Notes: generated by a model from the letters alone, not told the origin. A DNA stretch of 64,000 nt from Litorisediminicola beolgyonensis (GCF_042679605.1 NZ_JBHTMU010000001.1:62001-126000); one strand, 5' to 3'. Shown: positions 35,818 to 44,903, counted from the stretch's first letter. Numbers and translations: made by a program.

Positions 35818-36855
35818 TCAGTCGTTCAGGAGCGCGATGAAGCGGTCGATCTCGGCCTCGGGCAGCGACCAGTCGCAGACGAATCGCGCGGTGATCGGCG
35901 CGTCGTCCGGGCCCTCGAGCGTCCCGTCCCAGAGATAATACCGCGCGCCCGCCTCCTGAAGGCGGCGGTGCGTTCCGCGGGGCAGGCGGGCAAAGAGGAT
36001 GTTCGCCTGCGGAGTGCCCAGGATATCGGCAACCGTTTCGAGGCCTGCCTGGAGACGCGCACGGCGGGCATTGGCGCGCTGCGCCAGGTCGCGCCAGAGA
36101 TCGCCGTCGATCAGGGCTTCAATCTGCGCGGCGAGATAGCGGTGCTTCGAGAAGAGGTGCCCGCCGCGCTTGCGCCGAAGCTCGAACTCCCAGGACTTGG
36201 CGGGATCGAAGAAGATCACCGCCTCGACCCCCATCAGCCCGCATTTGGTGCCGCCGAAGACCGCGACATCGACGCCGGATTTCCAGGTCATCTCGGCCGG
36301 CGTGCAGCCGAGCGCGGCGCAGGCATTGGCAAAGCGCGCGCCATCAAGCTGCACCGGCAGACCGTAGCGATGCGCGACTGCGCTGAGCGCGGCGATCTGG
36401 GCCAGACTGTAGACCGAGCCTTTCTCGGTCGCCTGCGTGATCGAGACCGGGCCGCGCTGCGGGCCATGGACGCCGCGCACCTCCTCGGACAGGATCGCTT
36501 CCTCCAGCGCCTCGGGAGACATGAGGTCGCCGCCCGGCACCAGCGTCAGCTTCGCGCCGCCGGTATAGAATTCCGGCGCGTTGCACTCGTCCTCGTGGAT
36601 GTGGGCGACAGGGGTGCAGAACACCGTCTGGAACGGCTGGCAGAGCGTCGCTAGCGCCAGGCTGTTGGCGGCGGTGCCGGTGGCGACCAGGTGAACCGCG
36701 GCCTCGGGCGCTTCGAAGAGGGTGCGGATCTTCTGGGTTACGCGCAGGGTGATATCGTCGGCACCATAGGCCGAGGCGTAGCCCTCGTTGGCGCGGGCCA
36801 GCGCGTCGAGCACCTGGGGCGGCACCGGGCCGCCATTGTCGGAGGCGAAGAACAT
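35818..36855 (-). CDS. Low-specificity L-threonine aldolase family enzyme
   Basis: A 345-residue PLP enzyme of the aldolase/beta-eliminating lyase group. FFASDNGGPVPPQVLDAL at the start, ATGTAANSLALATLC, HIHEDECNAPEFYTGG, LDGARFANACAALG and the PLP-lysine segment FGGTKCGLMGVEAV are the family blocks. It cleaves L-threonine (or allo-threonine) to glycine and acetaldehyde. Its ATG overlaps the stop codon of the YcgN gene by one base (TGATG), so it is translationally coupled as the last gene of the ribF-ycgN operon. Confidence 0.92.
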   Translation of the reverse strand: MFFASDNGGPVPPQVLDALARANEGYASAYGADDITLRVTQKIRTLFEAPEAAVHLVATGTAANSLALATLCQPFQTVFCTPVAHIHEDECNAPEFYTGGAKLTLVPGGDLMSPEALEEAILSEEVRGVHGPQRGPVSITQATEKGSVYSLAQIAALSAVAHRYGLPVQLDGARFANACAALGCTPAEMTWKSGVDVAVFGGTKCGLMGVEAVIFFDPAKSWEFELRRKRGGHLFSKHRYLAAQIEALIDGDLWRDLAQRANARRARLQAGLETVADILGTPQANILFARLPRGTHRRLQEAGARYYLWDGTLEGPDDAPITARFVCDWSLPEAEIDRFIALLND

Positions 36856-37325
36856 CAGGTGGGCTCCTCGATGATGTGGTCTTCCCAATCGTCCTCGTCG
36901 ATCTCGAACTCGGGGACGGTGCGGTTGCGCATCGATACGCCCGCCTCGTGCACGCTCTCGGGCGTGCCGGAGATCAGCGGGTGCCAGTCGAAGAGCGGTT
37001 TGCGCTCCCAGAGCAGCTTGTAGGCGCAGGTCTCGGGCAGCCAGTAGGCGTGATCGGCGATGCTGTCGGGGGTGAGCCGGATGCATTCCGGCACGAACTG
37101 GTGACGGATCGGATACTGCGCGCAGCGGCAGGTGCTGTCGTCGAAGAGACGGCAGGCGACGCGGGTGAGCGCGACCTCGCCGGTCTCCTCGTCCTCGAGC
37201 TTATTGAGGCAGCACTTGCCGCAGCCGTCGCAGAGCGCCTCCCATTCGGCGTCCGAGAGCGCGTCGAGGCGCTTGCGTTCCCAGAAGCGCGGAGCGAGCC
37301 CCTTGCGGGAGATTGGATCGCTCAT
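36855..37325 (-). CDS. YcgN-family cysteine cluster protein (UPF0260)
   Basis: A 156-residue protein beginning MSDPISRKGLAPRFWERKRL. Its Cys motifs, CDGCGKCCLN, VACRLFDD, CRCAQYP and PEC, match the conserved UPF0260/YcgN pattern, which probably binds iron-sulfur or zinc. The ATG overlaps the ribF stop codon by four bases and the stop overlaps the aldolase ATG, so all three genes are coupled. No reaction is known for the family. Confidence 0.9.
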   Translation of the reverse strand: MSDPISRKGLAPRFWERKRLDALSDAEWEALCDGCGKCCLNKLEDEETGEVALTRVACRLFDDSTCRCAQYPIRHQFVPECIRLTPDSIADHAYWLPETCAYKLLWERKPLFDWHPLISGTPESVHEAGVSMRNRTVPEFEIDEDDWEDHIIEEPT

Positions 37326-38254
37326 GCCGCGGCGAGAATCGCGCGGGCCTCTGCGCAATCGCTGTCCATCTGCGCGATGAGCGCGTCGACCCCGTCGAAG
37401 CGCTCTTCGGGGCGAAGGAATTCGACCAACGCGACCGACAGATGCGCGCCGTAGAGATCGCCGGAGAAATCGAAGAGGTAGGTTTCGAGATTTGCGACGT
37501 TCTCGCCGAACATCGGGCGGACGCCGATCGAGGCCGCACCGTGATAGCGGCCCGCATGGGGGCCGTCCTTGACCTCGGCCAGGACCGCGTAGACGCCGAA
37601 GCGCGGCGGGTGCAGCCCGGCGATCGACATGTTGGCGGTCGGAAATCCCAGCGTGCGCCCGCGCTTTTCGCCATGCAGCACCGGCCCCTCGATCCGGTGC
37701 CAATGTCCCAAAAGCGCCGCCGCATCGCGCGGACGGCCTTCGCTGAGCGCGGTCCTGATCGCGGTCGAGGACACCCGTGTGCCGCCGGTCTCGAAAATCT
37801 CGGCCGCGGTGACGCCGAAGCCAAGCTCGGCACCCAGACGCGCCAGATCGTCGAAGGTCCCGGCACGGCCCTTGCCGAAGCAGAAATCTTCGCCCGTCAC
37901 GACATGCGACAGACCGAGCGCGTCGCGCACGATCTCTTCCGCGAAAGCCCGCGGGCTGAGCCCGGCAAGCGCGGCGTTGAAGGGCAGCTCGAAGAGAATG
38001 TCGATGCCGAGCTTTTCCAGCCGCGAGGCGCGCGCCTCCGGGCCGGTCAGCCGGAAGGGCGGGGCGTCGGGCGCGAAGAAGCTGCGCGGATGCGGCTCGA
38101 AGGTCAGGACGGCGAGCTTGGCCTCGGGGGCGGCCCGGCGCGCGGTGTCGATCACCGCCTGGTGCCCGAGATGCACGCCGTCGAAATTGCCAATCGCGGC
38201 GCTGGCACCACGGGCCTCGTCGGGGATCGTGCTCGGATCGCGGTAGATCAACAT
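37322..38254 (-). CDS. ribF: Bifunctional riboflavin kinase/FAD synthetase
   Basis: RibF makes FMN from riboflavin and FAD from FMN. The 310-residue protein starts MLIYRDPSTIPDEARGASAA. The FAD synthetase half has IGNFDGVHLGHQAVID with the HxGH motif and VVTGEDFCFGKGRAGT; the kinase half has RTLGFPTANMSIAGLHPPRFG and LETYLFDFSGDLYGAHLSV. The ATG at 38254 is chosen because the frame ahead of it reads no family sequence. Length fits the family. Confidence 0.95.
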   Translation of the reverse strand: MLIYRDPSTIPDEARGASAAIGNFDGVHLGHQAVIDTARRAAPEAKLAVLTFEPHPRSFFAPDAPPFRLTGPEARASRLEKLGIDILFELPFNAALAGLSPRAFAEEIVRDALGLSHVVTGEDFCFGKGRAGTFDDLARLGAELGFGVTAAEIFETGGTRVSSTAIRTALSEGRPRDAAALLGHWHRIEGPVLHGEKRGRTLGFPTANMSIAGLHPPRFGVYAVLAEVKDGPHAGRYHGAASIGVRPMFGENVANLETYLFDFSGDLYGAHLSVALVEFLRPEERFDGVDALIAQMDSDCAEARAILAAA

Positions 38255-38427
38255 GGGGCAGAGGGGTAGCTTCGCCCCGGGCGGGCCGCAAGAGGCCGCG
38301 GACCTGTCTCTGCGCCTGTGGCGGGCAGGAATGCGACAATGCGGGGCAGAAGTTCCGCCTGACGGTGGCGGCAGCCCGACCGACATGCCACCAATTCCCG
38401 TGACCCACGGCCCCGGGACGCGACATC

Positions 38428-39687
38428 ATGAAAATTCTCTGCATTCATCAAAACTTCCCCGGTCAGTACAAGCATCTCGCACCGGCGCTCGCGCAGGCGG
38501 GCCATGAGGTGGTCGCCCTGACGCCCAAGGTCGACACGCCGCAAAGCTGGCAGGGCGTGCGGGTGCTGCCCTACAAGATCGAGGGCCGCTCGACGCCCGA
38601 CATCCATCCGTGGCTGATCGATTTCGAGACCAAGCTTCTGCGCGGCACCAGCTGCCATCGCGCGGCGCGGGAGCTCGATGCCAGGGGCTTTACGCCGGAC
38701 ATCATCCTCGCCCATCACGGCTGGGGTGAGAGCCTCTTTCTCAAGGATATCTGGCCGAACGCGCGGATGGGGCTTTACTGCGAGCTCTACCACCTGACAT
38801 CCGAGCCGTTCGTGGCCTTCGACAAGGAGTTTCGTGCCCCCCAGCCCGAGCTGGACCGGCTGCGTATCCGTCTGAAAAACCTCAACAACCGCCTGCACGA
38901 AGAGGTCATGGACGCAGGTCTGTCGCCGACCCGCTTCCAGGCCGACACTTTCCCCGAGCACTGGCGCGACCGGATCACCGTCAGTCACGATGGCATCGAC
39001 ACCGATCTCGTGAAGCCCGACCCCGATGCGCGGCTCGAGGTCACGGATGGCCGCAGCCTGACCCGCGACGACGAGGTCGTGACCTTCATCAACCGCAATC
39101 TCGAGCCCTATCGCGGCTATCACGTCTTCATGCGCGCGTTGCCCGACATCCTCCGGCGCAGGCCCGAGGCGCAGATCGTCCTGCTGGGAGGGGATGAAAC
39201 CAGCTACGGCGCGCGCCCGCCCAAGGGACAGACCTGGAAGCAGATCTTCATCGACGAGGTGCGCGACCGGATCTCCGATGCGGATTGGGCGCGGGTGCAT
39301 TTCCTCGGGCGCGTGCCCTATCCGCGGTTCCTGTCGCTCATGCAGGTCAGCCGGGTGCATGTCTACCTGACCTATCCCTTCGTGCTGAGCTGGTCGCTTC
39401 TCGAGGCGATGAGCGCGGAATGCGCGATCCTCGCCTCGGACACCGCGCCGGTGCGGGAGGCGCTGACCGAGGGCGAGACCGGCTGGCTGGTGGATTTCTT
39501 CGACACCGAGGCACTTACGGCGCGGCTCGATGCGCTCCTCGACGATCCCGAGACCCGCGCGCGGCTGGGCAGGGCGGCGCGCGCGCATATTCTCGAGACC
39601 TACGATCTCAGGCGAATCTGCCTGCCGCGCCAGATGGAATGGGTCCAGACGCTCGGCGCCCTTGCGCCGCGCCAGCCAGCGGATTGA
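38428..39687 (+). CDS. Glycosyltransferase family 4 protein
   Basis: A 419-residue GT-B fold glycosyltransferase. MKILCIHQNFPGQYKHLA opens the acceptor domain; the donor-sugar domain has FINRNLEPYRGYHVFMRALP, PEAQIVLLGGDE, VHFLGRVPYPRFLSLM and SWSLLEAMSAECAILASDTA, the last being the E-x7-E-type segment. It probably adds a sugar to a surface polysaccharide or glycan, but no polysaccharide cluster is near. Divergent from ribF. Confidence 0.9.
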   Translation: MKILCIHQNFPGQYKHLAPALAQAGHEVVALTPKVDTPQSWQGVRVLPYKIEGRSTPDIHPWLIDFETKLLRGTSCHRAARELDARGFTPDIILAHHGWGESLFLKDIWPNARMGLYCELYHLTSEPFVAFDKEFRAPQPELDRLRIRLKNLNNRLHEEVMDAGLSPTRFQADTFPEHWRDRITVSHDGIDTDLVKPDPDARLEVTDGRSLTRDDEVVTFINRNLEPYRGYHVFMRALPDILRRRPEAQIVLLGGDETSYGARPPKGQTWKQIFIDEVRDRISDADWARVHFLGRVPYPRFLSLMQVSRVHVYLTYPFVLSWSLLEAMSAECAILASDTAPVREALTEGETGWLVDFFDTEALTARLDALLDDPETRARLGRAARAHILETYDLRRICLPRQMEWVQTLGALAPRQPAD

Positions 39688-39708
39688 GGAATTGGAGCGG
39701 CGACGGCC

Positions 39709-40212
39709 TCAGTAGCGGCTGTCGCGCTGCCGCAACTGCCGCGCGCGCGTGAGGATCGCATCTTCGATTGCGCGATTGGTCTCGACGCTCGCGGGTCCGG
39801 AGCGGGTCATCACCGCGACGTTCAGCGAGCGGGCGTCGAGCGCAGGGTCCGAGACATAGACCGTCGCGCGATAGGCGCGACCGCCGCCCGGGGGCACGCC
39901 GTAGCCGAGCGAGATGACGCCCGTGAAGGGATCGACGGACTCGACGGGCAGGAAGCTCAGAGTCTCCAGCGCGGCGTTCCAGATGTAGCGATTCACCGCG
40001 CCGACCTGGCCCGCATCGCCGCGAGCACGGAAAATATCCCAGATCGTCGATTCCGGTGCGCCACGGTCTCCGTAGATCTCGCGGTCGAGCACCTCCCGGG
40101 CGGGACGCGTCTCGGCTGGTTGGCCTGAGCGGCTGCAACCGCCGAGGGTGACAGCGGTCGCGAGCATGACCCCGGCGATGACCATGGTCTTGTTCGATTT
40201 CGGATCGCGCAT
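39709..40212 (-). CDS. DUF3576 domain-containing lipoprotein
   Basis: A 167-residue protein beginning MRDPKSNKTMVIAGVMLATA, with lipobox LGGC (Cys26). The mature protein has STIWDIFRARGDAGQVGAVN, RYIWNAALETLSFLPVESVD and SLGYGVPPGGGRAYRATVYV, which match the DUF3576 family of alphaproteobacterial lipoproteins. It ends in an Arg-rich tail (QLRQRDSRY). Function unknown; outer-membrane biogenesis has been suspected for similar proteins, an inference only. The start at 40212 was chosen because AGGACAG-like sequence is adjacent; an ATG at 40233 is also in frame. Confidence 0.85.
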   Translation of the reverse strand: MRDPKSNKTMVIAGVMLATAVTLGGCSRSGQPAETRPAREVLDREIYGDRGAPESTIWDIFRARGDAGQVGAVNRYIWNAALETLSFLPVESVDPFTGVISLGYGVPPGGGRAYRATVYVSDPALDARSLNVAVMTRSGPASVETNRAIEDAILTRARQLRQRDSRY

Positions 40213-40524
40213 CCTGTCCCGCTCCGTCGGCATTCGTTCTGCTTTTGCTGCACTTTGCATAGCGGCAGCGGCGGCGTCGGACAAGCCGCGTTTCCCAAGC
40301 CAAATTACGCAAGGTTTCGATTTGCCCCCAGCGCTTAGCTTCGAGGGGTCGGGAGGCGCCGTAACCACCCCCAGAGCTTTGTGGCAAATAAGCGACATCG
40401 GGGTGAATGTTCCGCGCCGCCCAAGAGCAGCGGGTTGCATGGAGCGGGGCCTCGGGCGCATAGAGCCTTCATCAAGGCCGGGCATCCGGATTGGTACGTG
40501 CCTTACGAACACATGAGGGAAACA
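40213..40524. other. 312-base intergenic region upstream of the porin gene
   Basis: This gap holds the divergent promoters of the DUF3576 gene and of a gene expected to be strongly expressed. I see no ORF with coding character, no tRNA and no long inverted repeat. A weak TTGCAT (40435-40440) with CATAGA 18 bases on is the best sigma-70-like candidate for the porin, but I do not rely on it. Confidence 0.4.
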
Positions 40525-41541
40525 ATGAAAAAGCTTCTTCTTGCATCGACCGCGCTCGTTGCAACTGCTGGCTTCGCATCGGCTGAGGTCACCACGACTG
40601 GTTGGGCCGAAATGGGCATCTTCGGCGGTTCGTCGGATCTCGGCGACACCGACACCCAGTTCTTCACCGACATCGAAGTCACCTTCACCATGACCGGTGA
40701 AACCGACACCGGCATCTCCTTCGGCGCAGCGCTCGACATGGAAGATGGCGTCGGCACCGGCGGTGGCGCAGTCAACAACAACGCAGACGACGGCGGCGCA
40801 TCCATGTTCGTCTCCTTCGGCGGCGCAACCCTGACCATGGGCAACACCGACGGCGCGTATGACGCAGCTGTTCCGGAAATGGCTCTGGCAGGCGGCTCGA
40901 TCGCTGACGACGAAACCGCACACGCTGGCTTCAACGACGGTTCCGCTCTGAGCGGCGAAGCAGTTGCTCTGCTTGGCGGCCTGGGTGTTGCTCTTCCCGC
41001 CTCCAGCCGTGTCGACGGTCGTGAAGACGGTCAGATCGCACGCTTCGACTACACCGTATCCTCCTTCGGCTTCCACCTGTCGGCTGAGCAGGACGGCGAC
41101 GGCGCAGGCGATGAGCCCGTCATCGGCGTTGGCTTCACCTACGGCGGTGAGTTCGGCGGCGCGACCGTCAACGCAGGTATCGCTCACCAGAAGCAGGACG
41201 AGTGGAGCGTGACCGGCTTCGGCATCACCGGCACCATGGCTTCCGGCTTCTCGGCAGGCATCACCTACTCGCAGGTTGACTTCTCCGACGCAGATGACGA
41301 CGAGATCGATCACGTCGGCATCGGCATCGGCTACGAGATGAACGCTCTGGCCATCGGCTTCAACTACGGCAAGTGGGACGCGGAAGGCGCTGAAGCGTCG
41401 GGCTACGGCCTCGCAGCTGCATACGATCTGGGCGGCGGTCTCGTCTTCCAGGCCGGCTACGGCAACTCGAACGCAGATGTGGACGGCGTTGGCGAAGCTG
41501 ACTCGGACAGCTTCTCGATGGGTCTCCGCATGAACTTCTGA
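40525..41541 (+). CDS. Major outer-membrane porin
   Basis: A 338-residue protein with a signal peptide (MKKLLLASTALVATAGFASA, then EV) and a mature part of alternating beta strands rich in Gly, Asp and Phe, ending in ...SMGLRMNF with the C-terminal Phe needed for BAM insertion. This matches Rhodobacter-type 16-strand trimeric porins. Repeated short strands with aromatic girdle residues are visible throughout. Codon use differs from its neighbours: GCA and GCT are frequent, as expected for a very highly expressed gene. GAGGGAAACA precedes the ATG. A strong terminator follows at 41565-41592. Confidence 0.92.
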   Translation: MKKLLLASTALVATAGFASAEVTTTGWAEMGIFGGSSDLGDTDTQFFTDIEVTFTMTGETDTGISFGAALDMEDGVGTGGGAVNNNADDGGASMFVSFGGATLTMGNTDGAYDAAVPEMALAGGSIADDETAHAGFNDGSALSGEAVALLGGLGVALPASSRVDGREDGQIARFDYTVSSFGFHLSAEQDGDGAGDEPVIGVGFTYGGEFGGATVNAGIAHQKQDEWSVTGFGITGTMASGFSAGITYSQVDFSDADDDEIDHVGIGIGYEMNALAIGFNYGKWDAEGAEASGYGLAAAYDLGGGLVFQAGYGNSNADVDGVGEADSDSFSMGLRMNF

Positions 41542-41564
41542 TCCAACCGGATCATTTGTTATGG

Positions 41565-41592
41565 AAAGAGCGGGCCTTGTGCCCGCTCTTTT
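41565..41592 (+). terminator. Intrinsic terminator of the porin gene
   Basis: AAAGAGCGGGC (41565-41575) and GCCCGCTCTTT (41581-41591) form an 11-bp stem with a 5-base loop, followed by T at 41592. It starts 24 bases after the porin stop codon. Confidence 0.88.
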
Positions 41593-41643
41593 CATTTGAG
41601 CGGTCGGAACCTAGACAGGGGGCAAGTCAGCCAGAGCTTGTCC

Positions 41644-43119
41644 ATGATCCCGCCGAAGCCGCAGATGCCGCCGTTCAAGTCCCGCTACGCAGCGGCGCTG
41701 GCGGCTTTGCAGGCCGGGCGCGTCGGGGCTGCCCAATCGGCCTTTCGGGAGCTCCTTCGCGAGCGGCCGGACGTTCCCGAGATTCACTTCCAACTGTCGC
41801 GCATCGCCCATCACGCCGGGGACCGCGCGGCCCGCGCCGCGCATCTGCGCCGCGCTCTCGACTTGAAGCCGGACGAGCCCGCGTTGAACGAAGCCGCGGC
41901 TGACGCCTTTGCGGCGCTCGGCGAACGCGACGCGGCGCTCGCGGCGCATGACCGCCTGATCGCGGCGGAGCCTGGCTCGATCAAGCGCCGGGTGGACAAG
42001 GGCATGTACCTGCAGCTTTCCGGCGAGTTCGATGCGGCAGACGCGCTTTTCCGGGACCTGATCAAGCGGCATCCGGACGAAGGTGCTCTCTACCGGATCA
42101 TGCTTGCGACCACGCGTCTCACGGCAGACGATCCGCTGATGGCGCAGCTCGAGACGCTCCTGAAGCGACCGAACCTGCCGGACCAATCCCGGTTCCACGC
42201 GCATTTCGCCATGGCGAAGGCGCTCGAGGATCAGGAGCGCTACGCCGAGGTCTTCCCGCATCTGGATCGGGCGAACGCGCTGCAGCGCAAGCTGTCGCCC
42301 TATGATGCCGCCGCGCGTGTCGCCGAGCAGGGACAGTTCCGGGCGGCGCAGGAGGGCGCGGATCTCACGCCGATCGCTCTGGACGCCGCTATCAGGCCGG
42401 TCTTCGTCATCGGCATGCCACGCTCCGGCACCACGCTGGTCGAGCGGATTCTCGGCGCCCATTCCGCCGTCAGTGCCGGCGGTGAATTGGGCCATGCTCT
42501 CAAGCTCGCGACCAAATTCTTCAGCGCCAACAACCGCTTGATCCCGCTGAAATCGGTTTCCGACGCCCAGCTTCGCGACTATGCCCGCGCGTATCTCGGC
42601 CTGGTGCGGCGCGACACGGGCGCACAGGCCGGGGTCGTCACCGACAAGTCGATTCAGACCCATCTGGTGCTCGGCTACATCGCCAAGGCGATGCCCGAGG
42701 CGCGGGTCGTCTTCGTGCATCGCGATCCACGCGACGTGGCGCTGTCGATCTACAAGAACCATTTCGCGCTCGGCACCCATCGCTACGGCAACGATCTTGC
42801 CGATATCGCCGAGGCCATCCGCCTCTTCCGCGATCAGGCGCGCTATTGGAGCGTCCGTCTGGGCCCGCGCGCGACGAGCGTTCAGTATGAGGCGCTGGTC
42901 GCCGACCCGGAGCCCGAGGCGGAGCGGCTCGTCGCCTTCTGCGATCTGCCCTGGGAAGAGGCCTGCCTGTCGCCGCACCAGTCCGGCGGCCAGGTCAAGA
43001 CGCTGAGCCTCGCCCAGGTCCGCCAGCCGATCCATGGCGGTCGGGCCGCCGCATGGCGACGCTACGAGGCCGCGCTGCAACCCTTCATCGAGGCCTGGGG
43101 AGACACATCATGGGATTGA
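41644..43119 (+). CDS. Tetratricopeptide-repeat sulfotransferase
   Basis: A 491-residue two-part protein. Residues about 10-220 carry TPR-like helical repeats (AALAALQAGRVGAAQSAFRE, then RRALDLKPDEPALNEAAADA). Residues about 245-470 form a PAPS-dependent sulfotransferase: PVFVIGMPRSGTTLVERIL is the 5-prime phosphosulfate loop and VVFVHRDPRDVALSIYKNHF the 3-prime binding motif. Proteins with this layout resemble tyrosylprotein sulfotransferase relatives. The in-frame TTG at 41596 lies inside the porin terminator, so I use the ATG at 41644; ATG 41665 is also possible. Its end overlaps the YggS gene by 10 bases. Acceptor unknown. Confidence 0.85.
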   Translation: MIPPKPQMPPFKSRYAAALAALQAGRVGAAQSAFRELLRERPDVPEIHFQLSRIAHHAGDRAARAAHLRRALDLKPDEPALNEAAADAFAALGERDAALAAHDRLIAAEPGSIKRRVDKGMYLQLSGEFDAADALFRDLIKRHPDEGALYRIMLATTRLTADDPLMAQLETLLKRPNLPDQSRFHAHFAMAKALEDQERYAEVFPHLDRANALQRKLSPYDAAARVAEQGQFRAAQEGADLTPIALDAAIRPVFVIGMPRSGTTLVERILGAHSAVSAGGELGHALKLATKFFSANNRLIPLKSVSDAQLRDYARAYLGLVRRDTGAQAGVVTDKSIQTHLVLGYIAKAMPEARVVFVHRDPRDVALSIYKNHFALGTHRYGNDLADIAEAIRLFRDQARYWSVRLGPRATSVQYEALVADPEPEAERLVAFCDLPWEEACLSPHQSGGQVKTLSLAQVRQPIHGGRAAAWRRYEAALQPFIEAWGDTSWD

Positions 43120-43763
43120 GCGAGATCACCGAGCGCCTGCGCCGCGCCGAGGCCAGTGCCGGTCGAGCCGAAGGAAGCGTCAAGCTGATCGCGATCTCGA
43201 AGGTGCAACCCAATGAGCGGGTCGAGGCCGTGCTCGAGCAGGGGCACCGGCTCTTCGGAGAGAACAAGGTGCAGGAAGCCGAGGACAAGTGGCCCGCGTT
43301 CCGCGAGCGCTATCCCGGCACGGAGGTCCACCTGGTCGGTCCTCTCCAGTCGAACAAGACGCGGCGGGCGATGGCGCTGTTCGACGCGATCCATTCGCTC
43401 GACCGCATGAAGCTCGCCAACGCGATCGCACGGATTGCGCAGGAAGAGGGCGCATGCCCCGACCTGTTCGTCCAGGTGAACACGGGCGAAGAAGAGCAGA
43501 AGGCGGGGATCGTTCCCGACGAGACCGACAGCTTCATCGCCGAATGCCGTGCGCTCGATCTTCCCGTGGTGGGGCTCATGTGTATACCGCCGGTCGACGA
43601 AGCGCCGAGCCTGCATTTCTCGCTTCTGGCGAAGCTCGCCGAGCGCAACGGCCTCGAAGGTCTGTCGATGGGCATGTCCGACGATTTCGAAGAGGCGGTG
43701 TCCTTCGGGGCCACCCATGTGCGGGTTGGCTCGGCCCTCTTCGGGGCGCGGGACTACGGCTGA
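43110..43763 (+). CDS. YggS family pyridoxal-phosphate homeostasis protein
   Basis: A 217-residue PLP-binding alanine-racemase-like barrel. LIAISKVQP carries the PLP lysine; FGENKVQEAEDK, VHLVGPLQSNKTRRAM, QVNTGEEEQKAGI, GLMCIPP and GLSMGMSDDFEEAVSFGATH are the signature blocks. YggS/PROSC proteins hold PLP and prevent its toxicity and affect amino-acid pools. It overlaps the sulfotransferase gene by 10 bases and is translated from ATG 43110 after GGGGAGA. Confidence 0.95.
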   Translation: MGLSEITERLRRAEASAGRAEGSVKLIAISKVQPNERVEAVLEQGHRLFGENKVQEAEDKWPAFRERYPGTEVHLVGPLQSNKTRRAMALFDAIHSLDRMKLANAIARIAQEEGACPDLFVQVNTGEEEQKAGIVPDETDSFIAECRALDLPVVGLMCIPPVDEAPSLHFSLLAKLAERNGLEGLSMGMSDDFEEAVSFGATHVRVGSALFGARDYG

Positions 43764-43844
43764 GGTCAGCGTCGCGTCGCGAACACCCACGACTGCGGTG
43801 CCAGCCATGCGCCGGGTGCGCCCCGGTGCCGCGTTTTCCGAGGG

Positions 43845-43873
43845 CTGACAACCGCACGGCGCGCTCCTATAAC
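43845..43873 (+). promoter_or_regulatory. Probable promoter of the Mn-pyrophosphatase gene
   Basis: CTGACA (43845-43850), a 17-base spacer and TATAAC (43868-43873): each hexamer matches five of six consensus bases. It lies 38 bases upstream of the ATG at 43912, which has a strong AAAGGAGA ribosome site. Confidence 0.72.
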
Positions 43874-43911
43874 GCGCCGCAAACGAGATCCGAGCCTCAA
43901 AGGAGACCCGC

Positions 43912-44832
43912 ATGACCATCCAGGTGTTCGGCCACAAGAGCCCCGATACCGATTCCACCGGCAGCCCCATCGCCTGGGCCTGGTACCTCTCCGAGGTGCG
44001 CGGCACGCCGGCCGAAGCCAAGCTTCTCGGCCAGCCCAATACCGAAGCCGCCTTCGTCCTCGAGCGCTGGAAGCTCGACACGCCCGAGATCATCTCGGAC
44101 GTGGCCGAAGGGGATGCGGTCGTCATCGTCGACACGAACAACCCCGCCGAACTGCCGGCCTCGATCAACAAGGCCGACATCCAGGGCATCATCGACCACC
44201 ACAAGCTGGTCGGCGGGCTCGAGACCAAGGGGCCGATCGAGATCCGGGTCGAGCCGCTCGCCTGCACCTCGACCATTCTCTACAAGATGATGGGCAAGGA
44301 CATCGCCCGCGCGCCGGAAGGCGTGAAGGGCGCGATGCTCTCCTGCATCCTCTCCGACACGCTGGGCTTCCGTTCGCCCACGACGACGCAGGAAGACGAG
44401 GCCATCGCGCATGCCCTGGCCAAGGACCTGGGCGTCGATATCGAGGCCTACACCGAAGAGATGCTGGCGGCGAAATCCGACGTCTCGGAGTTCTCCGATG
44501 CGGAGCTTCTGCGGATGGACTCCAAGGAATACACGGTCGAGGGCGTTGGCCTGCGGGTGTCGGTCCTCGAGACGACGAGCCCCAAGCAGATCCTCGCGCG
44601 CAAGGAGAGCCTGATGGGCGCCATGCCGGGCGTGGCGCAGGAAGACGGTGCCGACGAGGTGCTTCTCTTCATCGTCGACATCCTGAACGAGGAGGCGACG
44701 CTTCTCGTGCCGAACGACCGGGTGAAGACCATCGCCGAGAAGAGCTTCGATGCCACGGTCGAGGGCGACAGCGTGGTGCTGCCGGGCGTGATGAGCCGCA
44801 AGAAGCAGATCATCCCCGTTCTGACCATGTGA
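43912..44832 (+). CDS. ppaC: Manganese-dependent inorganic pyrophosphatase (family II)
   Basis: A 306-residue DHH-superfamily phosphatase that hydrolyses PPi. GHKSPDTDS (about 7-15) and IDHHKLVGG carry metal ligands, and the C-terminal SRKKQIIP binds substrate. Family II enzymes are unrelated in sequence to the usual Ppa; alphaproteobacteria often use this type. A sharp promoter precedes it and a terminator follows at 44860-44885, so it is probably a single-gene transcript with high expression. Confidence 0.95.
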   Translation: MTIQVFGHKSPDTDSTGSPIAWAWYLSEVRGTPAEAKLLGQPNTEAAFVLERWKLDTPEIISDVAEGDAVVIVDTNNPAELPASINKADIQGIIDHHKLVGGLETKGPIEIRVEPLACTSTILYKMMGKDIARAPEGVKGAMLSCILSDTLGFRSPTTTQEDEAIAHALAKDLGVDIEAYTEEMLAAKSDVSEFSDAELLRMDSKEYTVEGVGLRVSVLETTSPKQILARKESLMGAMPGVAQEDGADEVLLFIVDILNEEATLLVPNDRVKTIAEKSFDATVEGDSVVLPGVMSRKKQIIPVLTM

Positions 44833-44859
44833 GGGCATGCGCGCAGACGCGATATTCGG

Positions 44860-44885
44860 GGCGTCCCTGCGGGGGCGCCTCTTTT
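44860..44885 (+). terminator. Intrinsic terminator after ppaC
   Basis: GGCGTCCC (44860-44867) pairs with GGGGCGCC (44872-44879) with one G-T wobble and a 4-base loop, followed by TCTTTT. It starts 27 bases after the ppaC stop codon. Confidence 0.7.
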
Positions 44886-44903
44886 CTTCTGGGGTGGGTA
44901 CGG

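Noticed and set aside
36855..38444. A 529-codon frame seeming to extend YcgN upstream
   Set aside because: Only the part from 37325 encodes YcgN; the rest is an out-of-frame reading of ribF.
41596..41643. TTG start extending the sulfotransferase upstream
   Set aside because: It abuts the terminator of the porin gene and has no ribosome site; the extension has no family sequence.
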